Origin: Rhyacichthys aspro
Lineage: Eukaryota; Chordata; Actinopteri; Gobiiformes; Rhyacichthyidae
Length of the DNA: 64,000 nucleotides
Assembly (NCBI GenBank): GCA_036850595.1
Contig: CM072152.1
Location: 14,831,207-14,895,206, forward strand
Direction of reading: 5' to 3'
The position numbers and the translations under genes are program-made. Shown piece after piece: positions 1 to 13,100 of this stretch (position 1 is the stretch's first letter; each line of letters opens with the position of its first letter). The notes under the pieces are model-generated. The model made no database searches. It saw only the letters and a program-made list of their open reading frames with translations, and was not told the DNA's origin.

Positions 1-307
1 GCAAATCTCTGCATAACACCGGAACGCCATCGTATTTTCTGACGTGTTGGACGTTTTTTACGACGGTGTGCTTACACAATGACAGTTTCCGTCACTTTGA
101 CTTGCGATTCGTAAGCGCGTCGAACACGCTTTTTTGTTTTCAAATTTCGTGAAAACTTAAAAAAAACATCTTTGTAAACCATCGATCGACATTGATTTAT
201 ACAGTAAATACAAACAGATGTACGTTTAGGAGTGGAGTACAGGGTGTACTTGTAGAGGTTAAACTCAGAAGTTTCACTCGAGGCCCAGCTCCAAAAAGTT
301 TGTTGTT

Positions 308-317
308 GTCACGTGAC
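308..317. promoter_or_regulatory. CLEAR/E-box palindrome upstream of the Rheb-like gene
   Basis: The perfect palindrome GTCACGTGAC lies about 90 bp before the rhebl1 start codon. It matches the CLEAR-type E-box (GTCACGTGAC) bound by the TFEB/TFE3/MITF family, and also contains the generic CACGTG E-box used by USF and MYC/MAX. Position 1-408 is the probable promoter and 5' UTR. It also carries TGACGT half-sites near its left end. The assignment as a working element is inference; only the motif and its place are seen. Confidence 0.4.
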
Positions 318-408
318 TCAAGGCGAATGTGGCGATAAAAGTTTTAGATTGTGAAACTAAGTAGCAAATTGGATCTTCTAAATAAATCGAGCGTTGACTT
401 TTACCACA

Positions 409-2219
409 ATGCCTCAACCAAAATATCGAAAGATTGCTGTGATAGGATACAGATCTGTAGGTGAGTAAAGCACACGGGGAACATGGCTAATGATGGTGAG
501 CTAAATGGCTAGCATGCTAACGTTTTGGCTTTGTTTTCCTTGTGAGTGAATCGGGCTGCCACAAAAACCCGCACAGCGTGTTTGTTATACTGCAAAATAC
601 TGAGTACAACAAATTCAACTTATAATTCATAGCCACAGGTATATGTTACTCGTGCATCATGGTCCGTGAAAATAAGTACATCAGGTGGTGCTGAATGTAC
701 GCCATATTCCAAAAAGTATGTTCTACTATATGAGGTGCTCGACGCAATGTAAAGCAAAAATATACTACATAATATACCATAAGCACATTCTCCCATTAAA
801 ATAACCATAGACTACTTTTTTAATTTTCATACAATGGAAAACTTTTCTCAACTCCCAAATATTTGTGTTGTTTATACGGGGTTGATTTTTAGTGTTAGTA
901 AAAAATGTAATTTTCAGGAACCGAGTGCTATTAAAACTTATTGTGTGTGGTTGTCCTCAACAGGAAAGTCATCTCTGACAATACAGTTTGTTGAAGGACA
1001 GTTTGTTGACTCCTACGACCCCACCATTGAAAATAGTAAGTTTTTTTTAGATGTTATGTCGTAGACTGTTTCAGATAGCCTAAAGCTGGTTTAAGAGATT
1101 TTTTACTAATACACCATTACCCATCACAGCCTTTAACAAAATGGTCAGCGTAAATGGTCAAGACTTTAATCTTCAACTGGTCGATACAGCTGGACAAGTA
1201 AGTTTCTAGTCTAACCTTAGTCTCTATTCAAAGACTGAAAATATGACACTTAATTTTTTTTTTTTTATCTGATAACTGGTATCAGTGAAATTATAATGTC
1301 ATTGTTCTCTCTATGCAGGATGAATACTCAATTTTTCCACACTCTCACTCTATGGATATCCACGGCTATGTCCTTGTCTATTCAGTAACTTCAATGAAAA
1401 GGTAAGTAGCAAATTGTGTTTTTGTACATTTATTATATGTATTGGAAAATATGTATTAAACTGCTGAGTTGAATAGAATGGCAGCAAAATTTGCTGGTTT
1501 GTCATCCACTTTTACCCTACTATTCCAGGTACATGTGTTTTTTCAGTACAGGTTTATGACACCATGCTATCTTTTTTAAGTCAGATTGTTCCTAATCTAG
1601 GGTATACTTATACTGAGCTTTATATTATATTCAGAAAGAATTGTTTGTTTCCAGTTTTGAAGTTGTTCAGGTTCTACACGATAAGCTGCTAGACATGGTT
1701 GGAAAAATTCAGTAAGTTTTCTTCAAAATGTACTTGTTTTTTGTTTTTGTTTTTTTTACATTTTTTTATAGACGGTTTGTACATTCATACACTCTTTATA
1801 TCTATATAATATTTAAGGGTTCCAACTGTCCTTGTTGGGAACAAAAAAGACCTACACATGGAAAGGTAAATAATGAATGTAGAATTTTGTAGTTGGGTTT
1901 GCTAACAGTTTAAGTAAATTTTTATGTGTTTTTTTCTAGGGTAATTAAACCCGAAGAGGGAAAGAAACTTGCTGATTCCTGGGGAGCTGCATTTATGGAG
2001 TCATCTGCCAAGGAGAATGAAGTATTGCTTAATATTTCTTTCGTCATATCAGAGCATACTGTTAAACATACCATTTCTTGACATTATCCTGCCCCTTTCT
2101 AATGGTTTCTGTGTGTTTTAATGCAGACTGCTGTGGAAGTTTTCAAACGAATTATTTTAGAGATGGAAAAAGCAGATGGAAATGCACCGTCAGAAGAGAA
2201 GAAGTGTGCTGTAATGTAA
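409..2219 (+). CDS. rhebl1: Rheb-like small GTPase (RHEBL1 by synteny)
   Basis: Eight exons: 409-460, 964-1035, 1130-1197, 1319-1401, 1655-1711, 1818-1865, 1940-2021, 2127-2219. They encode 184 residues, the length of human RHEB. The product is a Ras-superfamily GTPase that, when GTP-bound on lysosomal or endomembranes, activates mTORC1. Visible motifs are the P-loop GYRSVGKSS with the Rheb-specific Arg, switch I (SYDPTIENTF), DTAGQDE, NKKD and SSAKE. The C-terminal CAVM box predicts farnesylation. Sequence similarity is higher to RHEB overall, but some segments (HGYVLVYSVTS, EGKKLADSWGAAFMESSA) resemble human RHEBL1. The neighbour is prkag1, as for RHEBL1 on human 12q13, so I call it rhebl1; a rheb paralogue is the alternative. 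The start is the first ATG that gives the canonical MPQ-KxRK N-terminus. Confidence 0.88.
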
Positions 2220-4279
2220 AAGTATATCCTGGACATCAGTAGGCTTTGCTGGGGACAGGAGGCACAACGTCACCAGCTTGCAAATTGTGACTTCACAGAC
2301 ACCTAGATGCTGCAGTGAAATATACTTCCCCATTTTGACACATTAATTTAGCGATAGATATACTCTCAGGCAGTTGAGAAAACATCTATTAATTGTAAAA
2401 CTTAAGAAGCAGGTAGCAGGTTCATTGTTTGTTTTAGATAGAAATACACCACCAACTTTAATGAATGTTGAGTTATCAGTGTCAAGGCATTAGCTTTGAT
2501 GATCAACCAAATACTCAGACCGAAAGTTTGTCCATGTGACTAACATATTGAAAAAGATTATGTACAAGATATAAAGCTTAATTTGAAGACATTATTTGAT
2601 TATTATTACTTCTTATTTTCGACCGTGAAGTTCACATTACCTAAATGTGTCAGTTTCTCACAAGTGGTGGATTTCTTTAAACGCAAGAACATTTCCTGTT
2701 CTGATTCTTAAGCAAAGTGGAACAGTCCTTTTCCCCCAGCTGTGTTTCTTGTTATTGATTGTGTAAAGCCCCTTGATATGTAGAGCGCCTTTGCAGAAAT
2801 TTCGTATAGGATGAAAATATTTCATGTTAATTAAATATGATTTTTTTTTTTTTTTACAATTTATAATTAGTAAAAACAGGTGTGCTACATCTTGATGAGT
2901 GATACTGGTTTGAATTTCTGTTAGTACTCTGAAGAAAAGACTGTGACCACAAGTACATAACATTAGGAATTGTTGGAGTGCCAATATTGCTGTATGCCAC
3001 AGGGTTAGCCTTATATTTAATTCATGATTTGTCTTTAATGTAGACAGAAACCAAACCAGTCTAATATACAGACTTGTATATCATAATGTCAATTTGACAT
3101 GTAAGAACCTAATTCACTTGATTTTTCCTAGTGCCTGTGGCTTTATAAAAAATGATAGACTGTATTTCCTTAATGTACCTATAGTGGGTAAATGTACCTT
3201 TTGTGCTTAGCTGGGTTAGGATTTGATTGATGGATGATTGGTGGTGGTTGAATAGCTGGTGATGCTGTGTCTTGTGCCTTACAGTCCATATATTTCCTTC
3301 ACGACTTAAGGTGCCCCTGAAGGGTTTTTTTTCTTCTGTTGACAATTGATCTCATAGGTACGAATGGTGTTTTCTCACAAACGTCAAAAGTCCTTTGCGG
3401 GTCAGTGTTAATGCAGAAATTTTGCTGTAAACAGTTTTGTATATAAATACAATTGTTACTCATTTTATGTGTTGTCATTGTTTTTGTTGGTCATGCACAC
3501 ATTTAGATAAGATTCTAGAAACTAGAAGTGCAAAAGGCCATGAGTGCAGAATATACAGCATAAATGGTATATACTATAAATATGAATATTATGAACATGA
3601 CTGTACATTATTACAGGTGGGTATGTACGGTATAGCAGTAACTATTAGACAGGTGGATGAACATTAAGATGTATGTACAGAAGGGGACTATGGGCATAAT
3701 TTACAGGTTGGGTGATTTCATACCTAAAATGCTGAAAGGCCACCCTAGTAAATAATAATCTTGACTAGACTATGCCTACCTAAGAATACATAAACAAAAA
3801 ATAACAAATATGTTAAACTGAACATTGAGCAATTTAGTAGTGTTTGTGCAAATAAAAAGAGCCAAGTGCCATTCAAATACTTCACAGCTGTTAATGTGAA
3901 GGACATAAGTACCTCAAACTCTCCAGGTTATATATAGCGCCAACCAGAGGACTGCAGCTCAAACTGTCCTCTGAAGGAATGGTCCTGGGACTGTGCTATG
4001 ACACTAGCTTTGACCTGCCTGTCACAAATGCCCCCTAACTGAGCCGGGGTTCTCCAAAAACTGAACTCCTTAATTTAACCAGACTACCAGGTCTGTTCTT
4101 AATGGTCAGGAAGAGCGGAGATATTTTACATCTTGAGAAGTCGAGTCAGCCATCTTGTTGTGTTAATAATACATGCATTACGGTACTGATTCACTCAGTC
4201 AAGTTGCCCGTAGAGATCAGTGTGAACCGCGTCCTTTTTGGGGGAGAAACCTCTAACTGCTGTTTCAGAACTGAAGACC
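2220..4279. other. rhebl1 3' UTR and rhebl1-prkag1 intergenic region
   Basis: No convincing coding exon is seen. The first part should be the 3' UTR of the Rheb-like gene. Candidate poly(A) hexamers are ATTAAA near 2830 and AATAAA at 3851-3856. The last few hundred bases before 4280 should hold the prkag1 promoter and 5' UTR. The short open frames here have no family resemblance and look like chance. Confidence 0.5.
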
Positions 4280-7035
4280 ATGGAGTGTGTGAGTTAAACT
4301 AGCGTGTAGCTAGCTATACACTTTAGCTTTTAACTATACAATAACTGTATTCGCTTTGCATCAAACCACAAACCTTTTTGGTAAATTCCACTTCTAGCAC
4401 GCTAGCTTTAGTAGCTAACAAGCAAACGTTATCATTTCTTTAAGAGTAATTGTGTTATTAAGCTTGCTCTCGACCACTTGACATGTTGTTTAATAGTTAT
4501 GGTGAGGTTTTCTGGCTTTAGTTTTCACTGATAAAATATGTTCCACACTAAGGCGTGCAACTTACTAAAGCTCTAACCTGAAATTACCTTGTCAACTCGA
4601 CTTAGCGGTTAGTTAATGTCAACACTGATGCTAGCTAATGCTAAGTTTTGTCAAGCGCTTCTCATCCTTGAGTTACAAAACGTCAGCGGGTTTACTGGCC
4701 ATTACAATACTGTCACCATGAGTTGTTATAACAAGCGATGCACATCTAACGCAAACTAATGACATATTAAATGTATTTTTTGTGTTCAAAGTGTTACGCA
4801 GTGAGCCTATGGTCAAATTAGCCATAAAATGGTTCAGTTTCCCTTATACATCAACTATCGAACCAAAAACCTGTGTTGTGTACAGAACTGTATAAATGAA
4901 TCAAGTGATACACTATTGTACAGTCTCATTTGTAAGGCTCTCATTATATCTTCCAGATACCGGTGACCCTTGACGACCTGGAAGGCAAAAAAGATCTGGT
5001 CATTGAAGGTGAGGTGTGTTGATTATTCCCACATGTATTTAAAAATACGGCAGTGTCATTCCAATTGTATGTTCATCTCTTTTCTTTAGACCCAGAACAT
5101 AATGTCTACACTAGGTTCATGAAATCACACCGGTGTTACGACCTTGTACCTACTAGCTCAAAGTTGGTTGTTTTTGATACCTCACTTCAGGTAAATAACT
5201 TGCAAATTGCAGTCATCTATTTTAATGTTCAGTGTTGCTGTTGCAGTACTAATACTATGACACTGAACTTTTTTTTTTTTGACAGGTTAAGAAAGCATTT
5301 TTTGCACTGGTTTCTAATGGAGTGAGAGCCGCACCGCTGTGGGACAGTAAGAAGCAGTGCTTTGTTGGTAAGAGTCTCTTATCAGTCAACCTTTCTCTTT
5401 TTTTGTTACAACTGCATTATAACTTTACTTACTTGATCATTATCCCCTCAGGAATGCTCACCATCACAGATTTTATCAACATACTTCATCGCTACTACAA
5501 ATCTCCACTGGTAAGAACATGGGTTCTGTATGTATTGTATGTTGTTTTTCAGACACACTGAAATATAAATAAATGTTGACATGGGCTAATTTCTTTGGGC
5601 TTTTGATGTTTTAGGTTCAGATATATGAGTTGGAAGAACACAAAATTGAAACATGGAGAGGTAAAACAGTCTGATAGATACTGTATCTGGTGTGTTTCTT
5701 GTTAACAATTTTCTGTATTTCTGTGTTTCTGTATTCATGGTTCTGCATGCTTTATTTTTTTCATTAGAGGTTTATCTTCAAGACTCTTTCAAGCCCCTGG
5801 TTAGCATATCACCAAATGCCAGGTGTGTTTCCCTTCTGATGTTGGTTTTAGTAGCATGGATGTTAGTATTTCAAAGCTTGTGTCCAAAGTTGTTGTAAAA
5901 TACTGTTTATTTTAGACCATGGCATTTTCTGTATTAATATTGGACTGTGCTAGCAATTAGTAATTTGCTAATTTATAATGATTTGTATCTTTTCCAGTTT
6001 GTATGATGCTGTATCATCTCTGCTGAAGAACAAGATTCACAGATTGCCTGTAATCGATCCACTGACCGGAAACACACTATATATTCTTACACACAAGAGG
6101 ATTCTCAAGTTTCTTAAACTTTTTGTGGGTAACTTTGTGTTTTTCCTCTTTAGTAAATATTGATTTTACAGCTTTTACATGTTTATTAAAGTACAGTATA
6201 TTTGTTCAGTTTATTAGTTTGTCTTGTCACAATTGGTCGCTTGTGATTGTTTGCAGATATCAGAGATGCCCAAACCTTCGTTCTTAAGTCAAACATTAGA
6301 AGAACTAAACATCGGGACGTTCCACAACATAGCAGTTGTGCGCTCCGATACACCGCTGTACACTGCACTAGGTATTTTTGTTGAGCAGCGGGTGTCAGCT
6401 CTTCCTGTTGTTGATGACAAAGGTATTGCCTGTTTAAAATGACCGCCTTGACTTTGTGTGGCACCCTTGGATTTTATTTCCTGATATGCTGTCTCTCCAT
6501 TTCAGGTCGAGTGGTGGACATTTACTCAAAATTTGATGTTATAGTAAGTTACAAACAGTCGGACACACATACATTATATTTATTTGAAAAATATTATAAG
6601 GTATTGAATTGTGTTTCTGCAGAATCTGGCAGCAGAGAAAACGTATAACAACTTGGACGTGACTGTGACAAAAGCCTTGCAACACCGATCCCAGTACTTC
6701 GAAGGTGTATTGACGTGCCACAGACATGAGACCCTGGAGGCAATTATCAACAGATTAGTGGAAGCTGAGGTGAGATGTTAAACCAGAAGTGTCCTAAATG
6801 TGTATTATCATCCTTGCTTTCTGATCATGAAAAATCCTGAACTCAGTTGTTTTTTTTCCTCCGTTAAAACTATATTGTGTCCGTAGATCACTTCTGTTGA
6901 CCAGAGATGACACTAACATTAATGCTTGTCATTCAGGTGCACAGGCTGGTGGTTGTGGATGAACACGATGTTGTAAGGGGAATTGTGTCCCTTTCAGATA
7001 TTCTCCAAGCACTAGTGCTCACAGAGAAAGAATAA
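4280..7035 (+). CDS. prkag1: AMP-activated protein kinase gamma-1 subunit
   Basis: Twelve coding exons: 4280-4288, 4957-5008, 5090-5190, 5286-5367, 5452-5510, 5615-5660, 5768-5822, 5998-6124, 6257-6422, 6506-6543, 6623-6769, 6937-7035; 326 residues against 331 in human PRKAG1. The gamma subunit senses AMP/ADP/ATP in the heterotrimeric AMPK complex through four CBS repeats. Visible ligand-contact segments include KNKIHRLPVID (His-Arg of CBS2), YILTHKRILKF, LQHRSQYFEGV (His-Arg of CBS4 side) and IVSLSDIL. The short N-terminus and segments such as FDTSLQ, EVYLQDSFKPLV and NRLVEAEVHRLVVVDE fit gamma-1 rather than gamma-2 or gamma-3. The first exon (ATG GAG TGT, then GTGAGT) is tiny and is inferred from phase and position, so the N-terminus is the least certain part. 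A 3' UTR intron starts just after the stop, at about 7037. Confidence 0.92.
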
Positions 7036-10000
7036 GGTACGTCAGCCTACCTAGAAATGTTAACATAATCGGCTGTTTATGTGTCTAAATGTACTTTTTG
7101 ATCTACAGGCACAGCATGAGCATGAATTCTAATGAAGATGAGCACCACAGTTTTATAAAGGGCAGGCAAATAGGAGAAAGGGATCAGGGTAGCAGGATGA
7201 TACAGTTATAATGTAGTCAACTTTAATTCATATAAAGTATGCAAAATTTTAACAGACCAGCTATTTTTTATGTTTTAGACAAGTTAAGCCACAAGGCATA
7301 AAAAAGTCTGTAGCCATACAAAATAACCCAGCATCATTCCCTCCTCTGTGACTGGCAGAAGTCATCACAATATCCTTGAGTGGAATGCATGTAAAATAGT
7401 GTGAGTGAGGTGGACGGGCCCTTGATCATTTCCATTTGCCTTTTTGTGCTTGAGGCTCTAAAAAGTGAGATAACTTGAGAGAGAGCATATCATTTGTTTG
7501 AGCCCAGTTGAATTGTTCAACTGTCAAAGTGAAGAAATACATTTATATAAAACACTAGTTTAGTAGGATTCACATGACCATGATCTTTTGAAGGGAACAT
7601 TGTTACTGAAGTATTTATCTGAATGGATGCATCTGTTGGATGCATGAAACAACTGATTAAACAACTGAATGTTTTGTACCAGTTTATCCTTTCAAAAACA
7701 TTGTTTGAAAAAGGTTAAGGTTTTAGTTTGTTGTCTTGCTATACAAAGTACCATGAGCTGAGGATTTCTCTCTTAAGCATCCTCAGTGGAGAAGTTTTAA
7801 ACTACACTAATGTCAGAGACCATATACATGTCTCCTCATATCTATGTATCATCTGCCTGTTATATTCTTCAAAATTTGATCCCATTTAATGCTTTTGCCC
7901 TTGTTAGCATTAATCTGTGACTCTGGTAATTGGATTTGTTTGTAACTTAACTAGGAAAATCCCTGTCTATGTTGTCTTTGAGGCATTAGGTTTCTGTTTA
8001 ATGTGTGTATTTCTTACCTTTTCTGTTTTTTAACAGGCTAGTTTTGACAGAGGAAACTCTTTGTTTTGGTAAATTTTAAAAATTTATTGTATTATTGAGT
8101 GACCAACTAAATGTAATTGTTTTTGTACTAATTTTCAATGAGATGGTAATATAAGAAATGAGCAATAAAGGTTTCTTAAGAGTTTTCAAATACTGTCTTA
8201 TTATTGTATCCTTTGTGTATGTGCATTGACTTTATAATCCTGGTTGATATAAAACAAAAACAGACATCACATAGGAAAACAACAGTATTTTTTTTATTAT
8301 AGATTCACAAGAAGACCTGAATTGACTTTAACATGTATGGAGTTGCCACGACAGACAGAGCCTTGGGAACATGTGGAATCAATACATTCTTACCTGGTTA
8401 CCCATAACCAGCCTTGGTACACAGTCAAAAACCTTTAACAACCAGTTTATCTTTCAAATATAACTGAGAGGGTGTAGTAGTTGTACATTTTAATTCCAGA
8501 GATCAAAATTTTCCAGTTAAAGTGTAATGTAGCTAACGAAGATTTGTGTAAACATTCTGAATTTCAGTAGTTTAATCTGACATAAACATTAGTAGTCATT
8601 ACTGAGAAACAATTTGGTTTTAGTGCTGTGAGGCCAGTAGTAGTGCACATATAGCCTTTTAAGGTTTCACTGGGACTCACAGCATACAATTAGGAAATAA
8701 CACAGTGGAGACAACATTACCTACTGAGTTTGTGAAGCTTAAAGTGCTCAAATTTCCTGAAAATTTAAACAGTAACTTCAAATATTGTAGTGGTGAAAGA
8801 AACATGCATGCGGGACAAATATATGCTGAAGAGGTATTGTGTGTAAAACAATACATGTTAAAAGAAAGACAAAAGACAAATACTAGTCTACAGTATTCAC
8901 TCGAGAACGAAAGATCTTTTTCTGAGGTTAAGTAGAGTGATACAATTGTGTTTTACAGTCTTTGCACAAAAGAGTATAGGAAATGTTACCCATTTAAAAC
9001 ATGATTCATTTACATAAAATATATTTAAATTTAATTGGCTCACCATGAGAAGGCTCTTAAAATGCGGCAGTTATCACACGAGGTATAATCTGCTCTCAAG
9101 AAAAGCGGTGACACTATAAAATAATTAGGGGAAGCTACTGGATTTGTTGTTACATTATTCTGTTTTCATATTTTATTCTGTCAGTAGTAATGGTTGCTGC
9201 AATAAAGTGTGTCAGCAATTTGTTTGAACCACATTATCTGCAACTTACACCTGTTACCTACAGCTGTTACCTAGGAACTTAACCACTATATTATTCATTT
9301 GACACATTGTACTTGAACACAGTCATTCAAGGTGTTTAGGCAGAACCAAAACACTGCATACCATTAGTTATCCCCAAAGGGTTTACACAGATGTTTTTAA
9401 CGAGAGAAACACATTAGATTCATACGCAGAAGTCCTGAGGTTTACAACAGCTTATGGGGCAGGTGGTTCAAAGTCTTGACTAGTAATGTAAGGGAAGGTG
9501 CCCAAATGCTCAAGAGCCACTGACAGACTGCATTTACACCATCTGTCTCACATTCTTCTCACATGCCGCTTAGATGATCATTAGCACACAAACTAATCCA
9601 CAGATTATTTATTTGCCTTTTAGGATTTCTAAGAAGCACCGCTGTGGTATATGAATGGCACAGAGCAAAGTACACTACACCCATAATATATAACAAGATC
9701 ATATCATTTAAATATCAAAATAAGTTAAAAACAATCCAAACTACTATTACAAAGACAATACCTTCTGTATATTAACAAATACAGCAACTGTAAAGACACT
9801 GTTAGGTTAATGGTTAGGTATGAGTTAATCACATATCCTGCTATCAATTGCATACATGTACAAAAGGTAATCCAATGATCCTTTAAGTAGAGTGTAAAAA
9901 GAAAAGGTTCAGGACGGGCAGGAGTAGCTGAGGACAAGACAAAAAGGTGCTTATGGTAGTTTGGCTGGGTAAGCGAGGTAGGGTTTGTCAGAAACCAAGT

Positions 10001-10186
10001 GGCTTTCAAAAGTGGCAGGAGTGTTGTTTATGGAATAATATTTTACAGTGTGCCACCTTCTCATGTAATATACCTCTATATCTATATCTTGTGCATTCTT
10101 TGCCCTAAAGAAAGCTCAAATCCATTATAAAAATGTCCATTGTACCAAGTCTCTCAAGTGCATTCTCATTGCTTTGCTGACATACC
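7036..10186. other. 3' UTRs of prkag1 and acvr1b (convergent)
   Basis: The prkag1 3' UTR begins with a small exon, then an intron (GTACGT near 7038, acceptor before 7110). It probably ends after the AATAAA at 8164-8169. From there to 10186 the DNA is AT-rich and most likely contains the acvr1b 3' UTR on the minus strand. I see no coding exon, RNA gene or clear mobile element. Short open frames at 8705 and 9725 have no recognisable protein character. Confidence 0.5.
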
Positions 10187-13100
10187 TTAGACTTTAATGT
10201 CTTCTTGAATGCTGAGCTGGGACAGGGTCTTTTTAATACGCAGGGCTGTCAATCGGGCAGCTCCATTAGAATACCAACACTCCCTCATTATTTTGCCCAT
10301 AACTCGCAACGCCTGAAAAAGTAGAAGAGTCTATTAATTACACAGGAAAGATGAATTATATTAAACATCTATTTCCCATGTATTTATGACACAAGCGTTG
10401 TGTAAACATATGTGTGTTTTGAATGGTCAGTATATCAAAATTTAAAAAAAACTTTAAGAAGTAGATTACAATTTTTGTTTTAGACAGCAGTAAAAGAAGT
10501 TCAGACCTCATAGCTCTGCCACCAGTTTGGGATGTTAGGTCGAAGTTTTTGGTCACACACCACCTTTCGCATCTCCTCTATGGTGGGGTCAGAAGGTACA
10601 AGGTCATAATAGGGCAGCTGGTACTCCTCATGGATACCTGGCAGCACAAGCCAAAGTAAAGTTTAGACCAGTGCTGTGAAGTCAGTTGTTACAAATGACA
10701 GAAAAAACAAACATTTCAGGTCAGGTGACATGTCATAAAAACAGAGAGTCTGACCTCCACTATTACAGCGCCGTGCAATCTCCCAGTAGACCAGCCCCAA
10801 AGCATAGATGTCAGCACATTTGAATGAGTCAAAGTGCCTCATGTTTATGCTTTCATCAAGAACCTCAGGAGCCATGTATCTGTGAGGCATAAAAATACTT
10901 TTAATGCATGAAATGAAAAGTATTTTCTTGGTAATTTGTTGAGAGATGTAACAGAAGACGTTAAGCTAAATCAACAACTGCAGGTACAAAAACACGCATA
11001 CCTCTTGGTGCCCACCCTTTGGTTTGGGGCAATGTCAATGGTGTCTGTAGCAGAGTCATGACGCACAGCCAAGCCCAGGTCAGCAATCGCACATGTGCAA
11101 TTCTTCTTTACAAGAATGTTTTTGGACTTCAGATCCCTGTGAGCAATGCCAGGCTTTCCTACAACAAATCATATTAATCAAATCAGACTTGGCAAAAAAT
11201 TAACCAACTTGTCCAACCTGACATGTCCACAGGTGTGGTACGTGCCCAATCCACTCAGCTTTCAAATAAGGATGTCACAAATGTAAATACCTTGAGTTCC
11301 AAGTATCTCCATGTGCAAATGTGCAAGGCCACTGGCAGCAGACAGAGCCAGTTTTATCATTCCTTCAGTAGAAACTGAGTAACGGTTCAGGTAGTCAAAC
11401 AGGGAGCCATGCTCATGGTAGTCTGATACGAGCCACAACTGGGTCCACGTGCCATTGTCTGAGTGGAGATGGTAACAGAGAGATGTGATTAACAAAGTAA
11501 AATAAATGCTTTAGCAGACTAGAAATACAAGACGCACATTGCAAAAAGTAAACACTGAACACCTTTGTTAACCATCACACTGCAAGATTATATAGAGAGA
11601 GGATACCTTTATTATCAGCAGCTATAAAGCCCAAAATGTTTTCATGGCGAAGCATTATGGTTTGATAGATTTCAGCTTCTCTAAACCAGGAGCGCTCCTC
11701 TCTGGATGAAAAGATCTTCACAGCTACATCGCCTCCCCTCCATCGACCTCGCCACACCTCACCAAAGCGTCCTTTGCCAATTATTTCTTGTAGAACGATT
11801 GTTCTGGCCACAGTCCGCTGGACAAACAGTGGCAGCCCTGATTAAGACAGGAATGAAAAACAGTCAACAGAAGAAGGGTTTTTCCACCAAGAGCTGCAGT
11901 ACAGTTTGGTTTTGTCCAAGCACTGAGAGATTGTGTGGGGTGGGTGATAGTAGTGTGGTAGCAGTGTTAGGTATATGCAAAGTTATACCTGCATCACAGG
12001 TAATTTTTATTTTTTTTACATTACATTATTTACATTAATAGAAAATGTTTAACATAGATAACAAACTATAAATACTCCAATGGAGGAGATTGGATTCTAC
12101 TGTAACTCTATGTGTAAAAAGAACTTTACATTAATCTGTCTAAAACCTATTACTTTCTGCTTTGGGAGTAATTAAGATTTAATTTTATTTTGTTAATCTT
12201 ATTACATCTTCTATCACTGACCAGAGCCTGAGCCAGATGTTGACAGATCATAAATGAGGTCTTGCAGAGTGCTGTCTTTGGACAGGTAGAGGTGGTCACA
12301 CGAGGGATCTTCCACCTCCAGCCTCTGTCTGTGGTTGTAGGCCCTCTGGTGGTACTGAAACAAGAACACACCAACCAAGAGCAGCAAACACAACAGGAAG
12401 AGTGGACCAGCAATCACGGCAACCAGCTCCACCAATCCCCAGGTCCCACCCGGGCCATAACCTCCTCCAAGTCCTGATGCAGTAGTCACTATAGAGACAC
12501 AAGTGGGAGAAGTTATTGCTGTATTGTTTTATGGACCAACCTAAATATATTTACTTTTATCAAATAGGTGTGACCATCTCACACCTATAACCAACAAAAA
12601 GGGATTGTAACACTAAATGTGGGTTGAGTGATATGGAATAAATATCTGTATCAATATTTGTTACAGTCTATAATATAAAAAAATATGCTGTCCGTTGTCA
12701 TTGAAATGTCATCACAGCTGAAAAATAACAATACAGACGGTTCATTAAAATATAAAACTACTAATTATTGACCTCATGCACATAAATGGACAAGTTGTGA
12801 CAATCATAATCCATTATTGCCTTAGTTGAAATGTTTGGAGAAATACTACAAGAACAAGTAAACTAGTCCAGGCACATTTCCACTAAGACAAAGTAATGTT
12901 ACTAAATACTATTGAAATGTGACGCCTTTACCCAGCTGTTATTCACTTTAAAAATGATATCAATAACATGATATAGTACACCACAGAACTACGCTTAACT
13001 ATTTCTTTGTGTCAGCACTTGTGTTGCAATAAAAACACCGCTGACACCCAGTTCTCACCAGAAGGTACTTTGAGGTCGATGCTGTTGCAGTAGTCCGTGT

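Noticed and set aside
409..2219. Reading the first gene as rheb itself
   Set aside because: Overall identity is RHEB-like, but prkag1 as direct neighbour and several RHEBL1-like segments favour rhebl1; kept as the stated alternative.
4280..7035. Reading the second gene as prkag2
   Set aside because: It lacks the long N-terminus and has gamma-1 diagnostic segments (FDTSLQ, EVYLQDSFKPLV, NRLVEAEVHRLVVVDE).
8705..8935. 76-residue plus-strand open frame METTLPTEF...
   Set aside because: It has no recognisable domain and sits in probable 3' flanking DNA between convergent genes.
12150..12502. Several overlapping frames around the acvr1b transmembrane exon
   Set aside because: Only the frame with GGGYGPGGTWGLVELVAVIAG and the GS-box start continues in phase to the neighbouring exons; the others are shadows.
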